Origin: an uncultured Microbacterium sp.
GTDB taxonomy: Bacteria > Actinomycetota > Actinomycetes > Actinomycetales > Microbacteriaceae
Direction of reading: 5' to 3'
NCBI RefSeq assembly: GCF_943912325.1
Contig: NZ_CALTTX010000002.1
Location: forward strand, 26,393-90,392
Length of the DNA: 64,000 bases
Shown one piece after another: positions 7,683 through 16,584 of the stretch. A program made the translations under genes and the position numbers. Below the pieces are notes generated by a model. That model was not told where the DNA came from. It saw nothing but the letters and a program-made list of their open reading frames with translations, and did not search any database. Positions within the stretch are counted from its first letter, which is position 1; every line of letters starts with the position of its first letter.

Positions 7683-8861
7683 ATGATCGCGCCCATCATC
7701 TTCTGCACGATCGTCATCGGCGTCGGTTCGATCGCCAAGGCCGCGACCGTCGGCAAGATCGGTGGTCTCGCGTTGGTGTACTTCTTGGCGATGTCGACCT
7801 TCGCGCTCGCGATCGGCCTCGTCGTCGGCAACATCATCCACCCCGGCACGGGGCTCGATATGTCGGGATCGACGTACGAGATCAAGGGTGAGGCGAAGAG
7901 CACGCAAGACTTCGTGCTCGACATCATCCCGACGACGTTCTTCTCGGCATTCACCGGCACGAGCGTGCTGCAGGTGCCCTTCATCGCGCTGCTCGTCGGC
8001 TTTGCGCTGCAGGGTCTCGGCGAAAAGGGTGCGCCCATCATGACGGGCATCAAGCACCTGCAGACCCTCGTCTTCCGCATCCTCGGCGGAATCCTGTGGC
8101 TCGCACCGCTCGGCGCCTTCGGTGCGATCGCGGCCGTTGTCGGCAAGACCGGCGTCTCGGCGATCCTCGGCCTCGGGCTGCTCATGGTCGCGTTCTACAT
8201 CACGTGCTTCCTCTTCATCGTGGTCGTGCTCGGCACGCTGCTCTGGGTGGTCACGAGGATGAACATCTTCTCGCTCATCAAGTACCTCGGCCGCGAGTAC
8301 CTGCTGATCGTCGGCACGTCGTCGAGCGAATCGGCCCTTCCGCGCCTCATCGCGAAGCTCGAGCATCTCGGCGTCTCGAAGCCCGTCGTCGGCATCACGG
8401 TGCCGACGGGGTACTCGTTCAACCTCGACGGCACCGCGATCTACCTCACGATGGCGTCGCTGTTCATCGCCAGTGGCATGGGCGTGCCGATGTCGATCGG
8501 CGAGCAGATCAGCCTGCTGGTGTTCATGATCATCGCGTCGAAGGGCGCGGCGGGAGTCACGGGCGCCGGCCTTGCGACCCTCGCGGGCGGGCTGCAGGCG
8601 TTCCGCCCCGAGCTCGTCGGCGGCGTCGGCGTCATCGTCGGGATCGACCGCTTCATGTCGGAAGGCCGCGCGCTGACGAACTTCACCGGCAACGCCGTCG
8701 CGACCGTGCTGATCGGCACGTGGACGAAGCAGTTCGACGCCGCTCGCGCCCGCGGGGTGTTGTCGGGCGAGAATCCGTTCGATGAGAAGTCGCTGAGCGA
8801 TGGCGGACACGGGGATGCTTCGACCCCGGCGCCCGTGAAGGAGTCGGCGCCGACTGCGTAA
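7683..8861 (+). pseudogene. dctA: 5'-truncated C4-dicarboxylate transporter DctA
   Basis: Dicarboxylate/amino-acid:cation symporter of the DctA/GltP family, about 392 residues against 430-450 for complete members. Homology begins abruptly at MIAPIIFCTIVIGVGSIAKA, equivalent to about residue 47 of E. coli DctA. The first helix and part of the second are lost. The rest is well conserved: GTSSSESALPR (first re-entrant loop), VPTGYSFNLDGT, SKGAAGVTG and FMSEGRALTNFTGN, the substrate and cation site segments. The ATG at 7683 falls exactly at the junction with the kinase remnant and has no convincing ribosome-binding site. Probably non-functional, although the remaining frame is open. Confidence 0.8.
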
Positions 8862-8870
8862 CGCTCCTCG

Positions 8871-8928
8871 GGCGGGTTCCGACACGGCGGTTGTGGCGCG
8901 TGCGCCACCCGCCGTGTCGGGACCCGCC
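8871..8928. terminator. Long near-perfect hairpin after dctA
   Basis: Arms 8871-8890 and 8909-8928 pair over 20 bp with a single G-T mismatch, and the loop contains a second perfect 7-bp stem (GTGGCGC / GCGCCAC). The two stems stack into one very long hairpin starting 10 bp after the dctA stop. There is no T-run, as is common for actinobacterial terminators. Confidence 0.65.
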
Positions 8929-8940
8929 TGATAGGCTGAA

Positions 8941-9176
8941 CGGCGGATGCCGTGTGGCATCCACTCACGGAACAGGTCAGCGAGAAGCTGGTCTCCTGTG
9001 GTGGGTTCCCCGTCGATGTTGCGCTTCTCTCCGCGCACGATCCGCCGGGTGGTCTTCTACTGGTGGCCAGCGCGGGCTCACAGCGGAACATTCCGCGCGC
9101 CCAGACCGCCCCCGTTCCTTCGCGAAGCTCGCGTGTCATACGGACCCGCGAGCCTAAACAAAGAAGGAGGGACCTC
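8941..9176 (+). promoter_or_regulatory. pnp 5' leader
   Basis: This 236-bp stretch has no gene. It starts with a 7-bp hairpin (GGATGCC gtgt GGCATCC, 8944-8961) and holds a segment with pairing potential (AGAAGC near 8983 with GCTTCT near 9022). It ends in the AAGGAGG ribosome-binding site at 9164-9170. Such a structured region before pnp is where RNase III-type autoregulation acts in other bacteria; that role here is inferred. Confidence 0.4.
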
Positions 9177-11459
9177 TTGGAAGGTCCAGAAATCACCGCC
9201 GCTGAAGCCGTTATCGACAACGGCCGCTTCGGCACCCGCACGGTGCGCTTCGAAACCGGTCGTCTTGCGCAGCAGGCGCAGGGCGCGGTCGCCGCGTACC
9301 TCGACGAAGAGACCATGCTGCTGTCGGCCACCTCGGCCGGCAAGCACCCCCGCGAGGGCTTCGACTTCTTCCCGCTGACGGTCGATGTCGAAGAGCGCTC
9401 GTACGCCGCCGGAAAGATCCCCGGCTCGTTCTTCCGCCGCGAGGGACGCCCCTCGACCGAGGCGATCCTCGTCTGCCGTCTGATCGACCGGCCGCTGCGC
9501 CCGTCGTTCGTCGATGGCCTCCGCAACGAGGTGCAGATCGTCATCACGGTGCTCTCGATCGCCCCCGGCGAGTTCTACGACGCTCTCGCGATCAACGCCG
9601 CCTCCGCGTCGACCCAGATCTCGGGTCTGCCGTTCTCGGGCCCCATCGCGGGTGTGCGCCTCGCGCTCATCCCCGGTCACGGCGAGCACGCCGACCAGTG
9701 GGTCGCGTTCCCCACCGTCACGCAGCTCGAAGACGCCGTCTTCGACCTCACGGTCGCGGGTCGCGTGCTGCCCGATGGCGAAGTCGCGATCATGATGGTC
9801 GAGGCCGAAGCCACCGAGTCGAGCTGGAACCTCATCAAGGGCGGTGCCACGAAGCCGAGCGAAGACGTCGTCGCGCAGGGCCTCGAGGCATCCAAGCCCT
9901 TCATCAAAGAGCTCGTCGCCGCCCAGACCGTTCTCGCGAACTCGGCCGCAAAAGAGATCCAGCCCTACCCCGTCTTCCCCGCGTACAGCCGCGAGGTCTA
10001 CGACTTCGTCGCCGGCCGCGCCTACGACGAGCTCAAGGGCATCTACCAGATCGCCGACAAGGTGGAGCGTCAGAACGCCGACGACGCCGTCAAGGACCGC
10101 GTGCGCGCCGAACTTCTCGCCGCAACCGAAGCGGGCGAGCTGCCCGCCGTCGCGCCCCTCGAGTTCTCGGCTGCGTACAAGTCGGTCACGAAGCTGATCG
10201 TTCGCGGTCGGATCCTCGCCGAGGGCGTCCGTATCGACGGCCGTGGCCTCGCCGACATCCGCACGCTCGATGCCGAGGTCGAGGTCATTCCTCGCGTGCA
10301 CGGCTCGGCGCTGTTCCAGCGCGGCGAGACCCAGATCCTGGGTGTCACGACGCTGAACATGCTCAAGATGGAGCAGCAGATCGACTCGCTCTCGCCCATC
10401 ACACGCAAGCGCTACATCCACCACTACAACTTCCCGCCGTACTCGACGGGTGAGACCGGCCGTGTCGGTTCGCCGAAGCGTCGCGAGATCGGGCACGGCT
10501 TCCTCGCCGAGCGCGCGCTCGTGCCGGTGCTGCCCTCGCGCGAAGAGTTCCCCTACGCGATCCGCCAGGTGTCCGAGGCTCTCGGCTCGAACGGCTCGAC
10601 GTCGATGGGTTCGGTCTGCGCCTCGACGCTGTCGCTGCTCAACGCCGGTGTGCCGCTGCGCGCGCCCGTCGCGGGTATCGCCATGGGTCTCGTTTCGGAC
10701 GAGGTCGACGGCCAGACGCGCTACGCCGCGCTGACCGACATCCTCGGTGCCGAAGACGCCCTCGGCGACATGGACTTCAAGGTCGCCGGAACGCGCGAGT
10801 TCGTCACGGCGATCCAGCTCGACACGAAGCTCGACGGCATCCCGTCGTCGGTGCTCGCCGGCGCGCTGCAGCAGGCGAAGGACGCGCGCTTCGCGATCCT
10901 CGACCTGATCGACGCGACGATCGACACGCCCGACGAGATGGCGCCCACCGCGCCCCGCGTCATCAGCCTGCAGATCCCCGTCGACAAGATCGGTGAGCTG
11001 ATCGGCCCGAAGGGCAAGACGATCAACGCGATTCAAGATTCCACGGGTGCCGACATCTCGATCGAGGAAGACGGCACGGTCTACATCGGCGCGACCGACG
11101 GCCCCTCGGCCGAGGCCGCGCGCGCGCAGGTCAACGCGATCGCGAACCCCACCAACCCCGAGGTCGGCGAGCAGTTCCTCGGAACCGTCGTCAAGATCGC
11201 GGCGTTCGGTGCGTTCGTCTCGCTCCTGCCCGGCAAGGACGGCCTGCTGCACATCAGCGAGGTGCGCAAGCTCGCCGGTGGCAAGCGCGTCGAGAACGTC
11301 GACGACGTGCTCTCGGTCGGCCAGAAGGTGCTCGTGAAGATCACCAAGGTCGATGACCGCGGCAAGCTCTCGCTCGAGCCCGTGATCGACGAGCCCGCCG
11401 ACCAGGAAGGGTCGGCTGCCGCGAGCGAAGGCCCCGGAGACGCTCCCGCCGAAGGCTGA
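9177..11459 (+). CDS. pnp: Polyribonucleotide nucleotidyltransferase (PNPase)
   Basis: A 760-residue PNPase: phosphorolytic 3'-5' exoribonuclease and RNA-tailing enzyme in the cytoplasm. It contains two RNase PH-like domains (about 15-230 and 340-570; the second carries [25 protein letters not shown] and the [16 protein letters not shown] active-site region), a KH domain ([20 protein letters not shown], about 600-660) and an S1 domain ([28 protein letters not shown], about 670-740). TTG start at 9177 is set by AAGGAGG 6 nt upstream and by the conserved N-terminus [15 protein letters not shown]. rpsO, its usual upstream partner, is absent here. A strong terminator follows. Confidence 0.97.
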   Translation: MEGPEITAAEAVIDNGRFGTRTVRFETGRLAQQAQGAVAAYLDEETMLLSATSAGKHPREGFDFFPLTVDVEERSYAAGKIPGSFFRREGRPSTEAILVCRLIDRPLRPSFVDGLRNEVQIVITVLSIAPGEFYDALAINAASASTQISGLPFSGPIAGVRLALIPGHGEHADQWVAFPTVTQLEDAVFDLTVAGRVLPDGEVAIMMVEAEATESSWNLIKGGATKPSEDVVAQGLEASKPFIKELVAAQTVLANSAAKEIQPYPVFPAYSREVYDFVAGRAYDELKGIYQIADKVERQNADDAVKDRVRAELLAATEAGELPAVAPLEFSAAYKSVTKLIVRGRILAEGVRIDGRGLADIRTLDAEVEVIPRVHGSALFQRGETQILGVTTLNMLKMEQQIDSLSPITRKRYIHHYNFPPYSTGETGRVGSPKRREIGHGFLAERALVPVLPSREEFPYAIRQVSEALGSNGSTSMGSVCASTLSLLNAGVPLRAPVAGIAMGLVSDEVDGQTRYAALTDILGAEDALGDMDFKVAGTREFVTAIQLDTKLDGIPSSVLAGALQQAKDARFAILDLIDATIDTPDEMAPTAPRVISLQIPVDKIGELIGPKGKTINAIQDSTGADISIEEDGTVYIGATDGPSAEAARAQVNAIANPTNPEVGEQFLGTVVKIAAFGAFVSLLPGKDGLLHISEVRKLAGGKRVENVDDVLSVGQKVLVKITKVDDRGKLSLEPVIDEPADQEGSAAASEGPGDAPAEG

Positions 11460-11496
11460 ATCGCCTCCGCTCGGAGCGGCCACGCCTGAGTCGTCA

Positions 11497-11531
11497 CGGA
11501 TGCCCCGGATCACTGCGATCCGGGGCATCCG
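11497..11531 (+). terminator. Rho-independent-type terminator after pnp
   Basis: Perfect 15-bp stem (11497-11511 with 11517-11531) and 5-nt loop ACTGC, 38 bp after the pnp stop and followed by TCGTTTCG. It should end the pnp transcript. Confidence 0.85.
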
Positions 11532-11727
11532 TCGTTTCGTGCTCCTCGATTCCTGGCACGTGGTCTCGGTGGTCGCGAACCGCGCTTCCCCCTCGCGGGC
11601 CCGTCGTTGGAGCCGTGATGAAAGCGTTATGGCGCCGGGGGCCCGCATGGCCGTTGCCGGCTCAGGAACGCCCTACTCTCAGGACAAGGGGATGGGCGGT
11701 GACGTCCATAAGGGGCGGGAGGGCCGC

Positions 11728-12801
11728 ATGCCGGGCGGGCTGTTCGAGCGCAGGAACTCCGCAGCGCGCGGATTCGCGGCCGATTCCTCGGCCGAGCCTG
11801 CTGTCGAGCGCTCCGTCGCGTTCGGTTCCGGCGCGCACCCGTCAGCACCCATACCTGTCGACGGTCCGGGTCTCGGGGATCGCGTGCGCGTGCCGCTCGG
11901 TGAGACGGGCCTCGAGGTCTTTCCCCTCATCCTCGGCGGCGGTGAGTTCGGCTGGCACGTCGACCTCGCAGCATCCCTCGTCATCCTCGACCGATTCGCC
12001 GATCTCGGCGGCAACGCCGTCCACACGGCCGACGCATTCGCGGCGGGGCGGAGCGAACACATCCTCGGCCAGTGGATGCGCACGCGTCGCAATCGCGACG
12101 ACATCGTCGTCGCCGTGCGGGTCGGAGCGCATCCCGATAATCCCGGACTCGGCTCGACGAACCTCGTGCGCGCCGTCGAGGCCTCACTCACGCGGCTCGG
12201 CACCGACCGGATCGACGTGCTGTATCTCGATGGTCCGGCGGACCCGCACGCGCCTCTCGAAGACGTGTTGGCGACAACGGACTGGCTCGTCGAGACCGGC
12301 AAGGTCCGTCACGTCGGGGCGGCGCGGTTCGCCCCCGCTCGCCTCGTCGAGGCACGCGTGCTCTCCGCGGCGGGCTACCCGCGGATCGAGGTCGTCGATG
12401 TGCACTACAACGTGCTCGAGCGCTCGAAGTTCGAGGGTGACCTGCGGCTCGTCGCGGGGGCTCAAGGGCTTGCCGTCACTCCGACGCATCCTCTCGAACA
12501 CGGGTTCTTGTCGGGGCGGTATCGGCGGCGCACGCGTGGGCCGCTCTCGGCGCGCGCGACTCAGATCGAGGCGCGGCTGGATCGTCGGGGGCAGCGCCTG
12601 TTGCAGGCGATCGATCGGATCGCCGACGAAGCTTCGGTGCCGCCCGCGGCGGTCGCGATCGGCTGGTTGCTCGCCCAGCGGCTCGTCGCGGCTCCCATCG
12701 CGAACGTCTACGAGGCGGCGCACGTCGATGAGCTCGTGCGCGGCGTCGGTCTCACGCTCTCGCGCACGCAGCTCGCCGAGCTGACCCGCGCCGTTCAGTA
12801 G
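11728..12801 (+). CDS. Aldo/keto-reductase-fold protein with substituted catalytic tetrad
   Basis: A 357-residue protein with the AKR TIM-barrel signature from residue 55 (RVPLGETGLEVFPLILGGGEFG, later AVEASLTRLGTDRIDVLYL). The Asp, Tyr, Lys and His of the AKR active site align with His99 (in AVHTAD), Phe104 (in DAFAAGRSE), Arg131 (in VAVRVG) and Asp168 (in YLDGP), so no tetrad residue is retained. The first 50 residues are a low-complexity extension. ATG at 11728 follows a GGCGGGAGG site; longer in-frame starts would overlap the terminator of pnp. It may be a non-catalytic scaffold or sensor with the AKR fold. Its position right after pnp is where many actinobacteria carry an M16 peptidase gene. 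Confidence 0.8.
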   Translation: MPGGLFERRNSAARGFAADSSAEPAVERSVAFGSGAHPSAPIPVDGPGLGDRVRVPLGETGLEVFPLILGGGEFGWHVDLAASLVILDRFADLGGNAVHTADAFAAGRSEHILGQWMRTRRNRDDIVVAVRVGAHPDNPGLGSTNLVRAVEASLTRLGTDRIDVLYLDGPADPHAPLEDVLATTDWLVETGKVRHVGAARFAPARLVEARVLSAAGYPRIEVVDVHYNVLERSKFEGDLRLVAGAQGLAVTPTHPLEHGFLSGRYRRRTRGPLSARATQIEARLDRRGQRLLQAIDRIADEASVPPAAVAIGWLLAQRLVAAPIANVYEAAHVDELVRGVGLTLSRTQLAELTRAVQ

Positions 12802-12913
12802 CCCTTCGCGCGGCGGGCGACGTATCCGAGCGTTGGTGATGCGCCCGACCCCGCTGTCGGATCGCCGACGTAGGGTGGAGAGAGCGTGCGACGTCGCGCG
12901 CGGCAGTTTTGGG

Positions 12914-13528
12914 GTGAGGGCACTGACGCGGTTTCTGTATCTGGTGAGACACGGCGAGCATCAAGACGCGGAGTACGGGTTGGCTGACGGTCCGCTCTCT
13001 GCCCGCGGTGTGCGGCAGGCATCCTTGCTGGCCGATCGCCTCTCGGGCGTGCCGTTCGATTCGGTCGTGCACTCGCCGCTTGCGCGAGCCGCCGAGACGG
13101 CGCGCATTTTGAAGGAACGGATGCCGGCGGTCGAGCTCCAACCGTCGTCATTGCTGTTCGACTGCGTGCCGAGCGGAATGACGGCCGATGCGCCGAGTGC
13201 CTACGCGTCGTTCTTCACCTCGTTCACCGAATTCGAGATCGATGCGGGTCGCGCGCAGATGGGCGACGCCGTTTCCGAGTACCTCTCGGGTGCGAACCTC
13301 GAGAAGCACCGCCTGCTCGTCACGCACAACTTCGTCATCGGATGGTTCGTGCGTGAGGTGCTGCAGGCTCCCGACTGGCGGTGGATGACCCTCAATCAGG
13401 CGCACTGCGGGCTCACGGTGCTCGCCCGCAAACAGGGGCGCCCGTGGACCGTGCTGTCGTTCAACGACGTCGCACACTTGCCGTTCGAGCTGCGCACGGG
13501 CATGCCCGACGACTTCGTGCTCGTCTGA
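12914..13528 (+). CDS. Histidine phosphatase family protein
   Basis: A 204-residue phosphoglycerate-mutase-like phosphatase. It opens with LTRFLYLVRHGEHQ, the RHG motif with the phospho-accepting His, continues with SPLARAAETARIL, and has the second catalytic His in LLVTHNFVIGWFV. GTG at 12914 places the RHG motif at residues 12-14, as in the family. A TAGGGT -10-like box lies at 12871-12876, giving a short leader. Substrate is not predictable. Confidence 0.85.
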   Translation: MRALTRFLYLVRHGEHQDAEYGLADGPLSARGVRQASLLADRLSGVPFDSVVHSPLARAAETARILKERMPAVELQPSSLLFDCVPSGMTADAPSAYASFFTSFTEFEIDAGRAQMGDAVSEYLSGANLEKHRLLVTHNFVIGWFVREVLQAPDWRWMTLNQAHCGLTVLARKQGRPWTVLSFNDVAHLPFELRTGMPDDFVLV

Positions 13529-13555
13529 GGCGGGGGCAGGCGGCTGTTCGTCGGG

Positions 13556-14071
13556 TCAGGCGAGGAGCTTGCCGTACCAGCGGGTCGCGTTGGGGTTGTC
13601 GTTGTAGGGCTCGATCGCGGTGAAGCCGCTCGCGGCGTAGAGACCGCCCGCCGCTTCGAGGCTGTGGTGGGTGTCGAGCACGAGTTCCGCCGCGCCGAAG
13701 GCACGTGCGCGGGCCTCGAGGTCTTCGAGAACGGCGCGCCCCCAACCGCGGCCTCGGCCGATCGGGCGCACATACAGGTGCTTCACCTCGTAGCGGGTGC
13801 CCGCCGGGCCGTCGGGGACGCGACGGATGCCGCCGATCGCGACGGGTTGCGCGTGCACCGGGGCAGCCTCAGTCGAGGAGGCCTCACCCGAGGCATCCTC
13901 ACTCCACTCTCCGACGAGAAAGACGCCCTTCGGCTCGACGAAGACCGCCGGGTCGGGGAACGTCGTGACGTACCCGCCGCCGGGAAAGATCTCGGCGCGG
14001 AGCGCGAAATACTCCGCGAGCAGTTCGTGAGCCGAGGCGGCATCGGCGGGGGTGGGAACGAGGTGCAGCAC
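13556..14071 (-). CDS. GNAT-family N-acetyltransferase
   Basis: A 171-residue GCN5-related acetyltransferase. The acetyl-CoA loop reads VKHLYVRPIGRGRGWGRAVLEDL (motif A, residues about 95-118), followed by ARAFGAAELVLDTHHSLEAAGGLYAASGF (motif B). A 20-residue Ser/Glu/Ala insertion interrupts strands near residue 60. The sequence resembles the ElaA/phosphinothricin-type small-molecule group, but the substrate is unknown. GTG start at 14071. Convergent with the phosphatase gene, 27 bp between the stops. Confidence 0.8.
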   Translation of the reverse strand: MLHLVPTPADAASAHELLAEYFALRAEIFPGGGYVTTFPDPAVFVEPKGVFLVGEWSEDASGEASSTEAAPVHAQPVAIGGIRRVPDGPAGTRYEVKHLYVRPIGRGRGWGRAVLEDLEARARAFGAAELVLDTHHSLEAAGGLYAASGFTAIEPYNDNPNATRWYGKLLA

Positions 14072-14125
14072 CTGTCCAGGCTACGCCGTGGCGATGCGAG
14101 CCCGCCGTCGCCGCGGTGACCGACG

Positions 14126-14188
14126 CGGTTACCGTCGCCGTCGCCGTCGCGGTTACCGTCACCGTCACCGTCGCTGTCACCGTCGCCG
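14126..14188. repeat. GTC-rich trinucleotide tract
   Basis: Imperfect run of GTC-GCC and GTC-ACC triplets, roughly twenty units, in the 216-bp gap between the acetyltransferase and dapB genes. An open frame through it would read only Val/Ala/Thr and is not a credible gene. The rest of the gap holds the dapB promoter. Confidence 0.75.
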
Positions 14189-14275
14189 CACATCACAGGA
14201 TGAATGCCGCGCGGTCGGTCGATTCGGGGGCTTTCGCGCGGCTGTCGACGAAAGCTTCCTGCACACCGCCGCCCG

Positions 14276-14281
14276 TAGACT
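14276..14281 (+). promoter_or_regulatory. -10 box of dapB (leaderless type)
   Basis: TAGACT ends 6 nt before the dapB ATG with no Shine-Dalgarno sequence between, so transcription probably starts at the start codon. Confidence 0.6.
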
Positions 14282-14287
14282 GGTCGC

Positions 14288-15112
14288 ATGAGCGTGACGC
14301 GTGTGGCGATCGTCGGGGGCACCGGCCGGCTCGGCTCCGTGGTGCGCGAAGTGATCGCGTCGCTCGATGACTTCGACGAGCACGCCGTGCTCGGCTCGGC
14401 CGATGACATCTCACTGATCGACGGCGCCGACCTCGTCATCGACGTCTCGACGCCGGCCGTCTCGATCGATGTCGTTCGCGCCGCGATCGAACGCGGCATC
14501 AACGTGCTCGTCGGCACCTCGGGGTGGTCACAGGAGCGCATCGCGCTCGTGCGGCCGCTCGCCGAGGCATCCGGAACCGGCGTCGTTTTCATCCCCAACT
14601 TCTCGTTCGGATCCGTCATCGGCACGGCGCTTTCGGCTGCCGCGGCGCCCTTCTTCCCCTCGATCGAGATCATTGAGGCGCATCACGAGCGCAAGGTCGA
14701 TTCGCCGAGCGGCACGGCCGTGCGCACGGCCGAACTCGTCGCGGCGGCGCGTTCGAACGTCGGTCCCGTCGACGCGCCGTACGCCGACCAGCGGGCTCGT
14801 GGGCAGCGTGTCGCGAGCGTGCCCGTGCATTCTCTGCGCCGCCCCGGCGTCATCGCCCGCCAAGAGGTCTTGCTCTCGGGCCCGGGCGAGACGCTCTCGA
14901 TCGTGCACGACACGGTCGATTCCGCCCTCGCCTACGCCCCCGGGATCGCGCTCGCTGCGCGGGCCGCGGTCGACGCGCGAGGCGTGATCGTGGGACTCGA
15001 CTCGTTCATCGATATCGGTCTGCGCTTGCCGGGCGCACGCGCGCGCGGGGGCGCCGACGGCGTCGACGAGGGCGATGTGCCGGGGCAGGTCGCGCGTGCA
15101 ACGAGCGCCTGA
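14288..15112 (+). CDS. dapB: 4-hydroxy-tetrahydrodipicolinate reductase
   Basis: A 274-residue DapB, the NAD(P)H-dependent second committed step of the lysine/diaminopimelate pathway. It shows the Rossmann motif VAIVGGTGRLGSVV (residues 6-19), NFSFGS near 104 and the signature EAHHERKVDSPSGTA near 137, which carries the catalytic His and substrate-binding Lys. The last 25 residues form a Gly/Ala-rich tail not typical of the family. DapA, the preceding enzyme, is encoded 5.5 kb downstream. Confidence 0.96.
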   Translation: MSVTRVAIVGGTGRLGSVVREVIASLDDFDEHAVLGSADDISLIDGADLVIDVSTPAVSIDVVRAAIERGINVLVGTSGWSQERIALVRPLAEASGTGVVFIPNFSFGSVIGTALSAAAAPFFPSIEIIEAHHERKVDSPSGTAVRTAELVAAARSNVGPVDAPYADQRARGQRVASVPVHSLRRPGVIARQEVLLSGPGETLSIVHDTVDSALAYAPGIALAARAAVDARGVIVGLDSFIDIGLRLPGARARGGADGVDEGDVPGQVARATSA

Positions 15113-15130
15113 ACTCGACCGGATGCTCGC

Positions 15131-15589
15131 ATGAGAGCGCGCATCGGGGTCGCCATCATGGCCGTGCTGTTGCTCGGCTACATCGTGCTCGTCGGGGAAC
15201 GCGCGGTCGTGCTCATCGGCACGCGTAACGGCGTCGCGATCGCGATGGGCATCGCGCTCATCGTGTTGCCGCTCGTCGCGGTCTGGGCGCTCGCGCGCGA
15301 GCTGTGGTTCGGCTGGCGCGCGCAGCGCGTGGGGGAGCGGCTCGCGGCCGAGAGCGGGCTACCCACCGACGAGGTCGAGATCCGTCCGTCGGGTGCGCCG
15401 ACGCGGGAGGCCGGCGACGCGGTGTTCCCGCAGTACCGCGAGGCGGTTGAGGCAGCGCCCGAAGACTGGCGCGCGTGGTATCGCCTGGGCCTCGTGTACG
15501 ACGCCGCGGGCGACCGACGCCGCGCCCGGGCCGCCGTGCGTCAGGCGATCTCGTTCGAACGCGCCGAGCGCCGCGCGGATCGCACCTGA
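15131..15589 (+). CDS. Small membrane protein with TPR-like C-terminus
   Basis: A 152-residue protein with two hydrophobic helices (residues about 7-22 and 36-57) and a cytoplasmic part. The segment EAVEAAPEDWRAWYRLGLVYDAAGDRRRARAAVRQAI (about 104-140) matches one tetratricopeptide repeat. It starts 18 nt after dapB and is likely co-transcribed. No specific function can be assigned; an inner-membrane adaptor role is the simplest guess. Confidence 0.7.
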   Translation: MRARIGVAIMAVLLLGYIVLVGERAVVLIGTRNGVAIAMGIALIVLPLVAVWALARELWFGWRAQRVGERLAAESGLPTDEVEIRPSGAPTREAGDAVFPQYREAVEAAPEDWRAWYRLGLVYDAAGDRRRARAAVRQAISFERAERRADRT

Positions 15590-15669
15590 GCTCTTCTCCG
15601 ACGCGTCGTCGACGGACGGCGGCGCTCCGCGGGCGGGCGGAGACCCCCGCGGCGCGAGCCGCGCGTTCG

Positions 15670-16584
15670 TCAGTCGCGTGCGGGAATCGCCGCCGAAACG
15701 GCGTCCGAGACGGTGGGATGCCGGAACGTGAATCCCGTCTCGTTGAGTACCGCGGGTACGACGTGCGCGTCGGTGAGCAGCACGTCGTCGGCGAACGTGC
15801 GGCCGAGCAGTAGCTTGAGTCCGAGCTTCGGCGCGCGCACCAGATAGGGCTTTTGCAGCCGCATCGCGACGGCGAAGCCGAGATCGTTCTGCGTCGCGCG
15901 GGTCGGTCCCGTCAGGTTCACCGGCCCCGCGATCTCGTGGTCGATGACGTGGCGGATTGCACGCACCTCGTCGTCGAGCGAGATCCACGGCCACACTTGG
16001 CGCCCCGAGCTGAGCGGGCCGGCGACGCCCGCCCGCGTGAGTGCGATGAGCGGCTTCAGCACCCCCTCGGGGTGCACGACGGGTGCCGTGCGCAGCAGGG
16101 CAACGCGCGACCCGCCAGCGCTGGCGCGCTCGGCCGTCGACTCCCACTCACGGCAGAGGTCCGCGAGGAACCCGGCTCCGCCGGGGGAGCGTTCGTCGAC
16201 CGTCTCACCCGGGAACGCGCCATAGAACCCCGTCGCGCTCGCCGAGACGAACGCGGGCGTGCCCTCCGCGTGCGCGACCGCTTCGGCGAGCACACGGGTC
16301 GGGGTGAGACGTGACCACACCAGTTCGCTGCGGTAGCGCGGCGTCCAGGGCAGATGCCCGATGCTCGCGCCGTTCAGCGCCACGACGGCGGAGGCGCCCG
16401 CGAGCACGGCGGGGTCGAGCGGGCCGCGGTAGGGATCCCAGGCGTGTTCGGTGGGATGCTGCGGGGCACGGCGCACGAGCGTGTGTACTTCGACGCCGTC
16501 ACCCCGCAGCGACTCGGCGAGGGCGCGGCCGATGAGTCCGCTCGCACCCGCGAGCACGACGCGCCGCGCCGAGAAATCACTCAT
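15670..16584 (-). CDS. TIGR01777/SDR-family epimerase
   Basis: A 304-residue extended short-chain dehydrogenase of the TIGR01777 (YfcH-like) group. It begins with ARRVVLAGASGLIGRALAESL (NAD(P)-binding GxxGxxG) and has the family stretch SASATGFYG with the YxxxK-region Tyr and the C-terminal domain with GPVNLTGP and the AVPAVLNETGF region. ATG at 16584 overlaps the stop of the OsmC gene by 4 nt, so the two form an operon. Role unknown; members are often near cell-division or oxidative-stress genes. Confidence 0.88.
   Translation of the reverse strand: MSDFSARRVVLAGASGLIGRALAESLRGDGVEVHTLVRRAPQHPTEHAWDPYRGPLDPAVLAGASAVVALNGASIGHLPWTPRYRSELVWSRLTPTRVLAEAVAHAEGTPAFVSASATGFYGAFPGETVDERSPGGAGFLADLCREWESTAERASAGGSRVALLRTAPVVHPEGVLKPLIALTRAGVAGPLSSGRQVWPWISLDDEVRAIRHVIDHEIAGPVNLTGPTRATQNDLGFAVAMRLQKPYLVRAPKLGLKLLLGRTFADDVLLTDAHVVPAVLNETGFTFRHPTVSDAVSAAIPARD

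Noticed and set aside
9078..11648. An 856-codon open frame on the minus strand opposite pnp
   Set aside because: Antisense shadow of a GC-rich gene; residues are Arg/Asp/His-rich without any fold signature, and the plus strand encodes complete PNPase.
14126..14188. CRISPR-like array
   Set aside because: Period of three to six bases without spacers; a microsatellite, not a CRISPR. No other regularly spaced repeats were found in the window.
14116..14370. A Val/Ala/Thr-repeat open frame in the GTC tract
   Set aside because: It is simple-sequence DNA with no ribosome site and runs into dapB out of frame.
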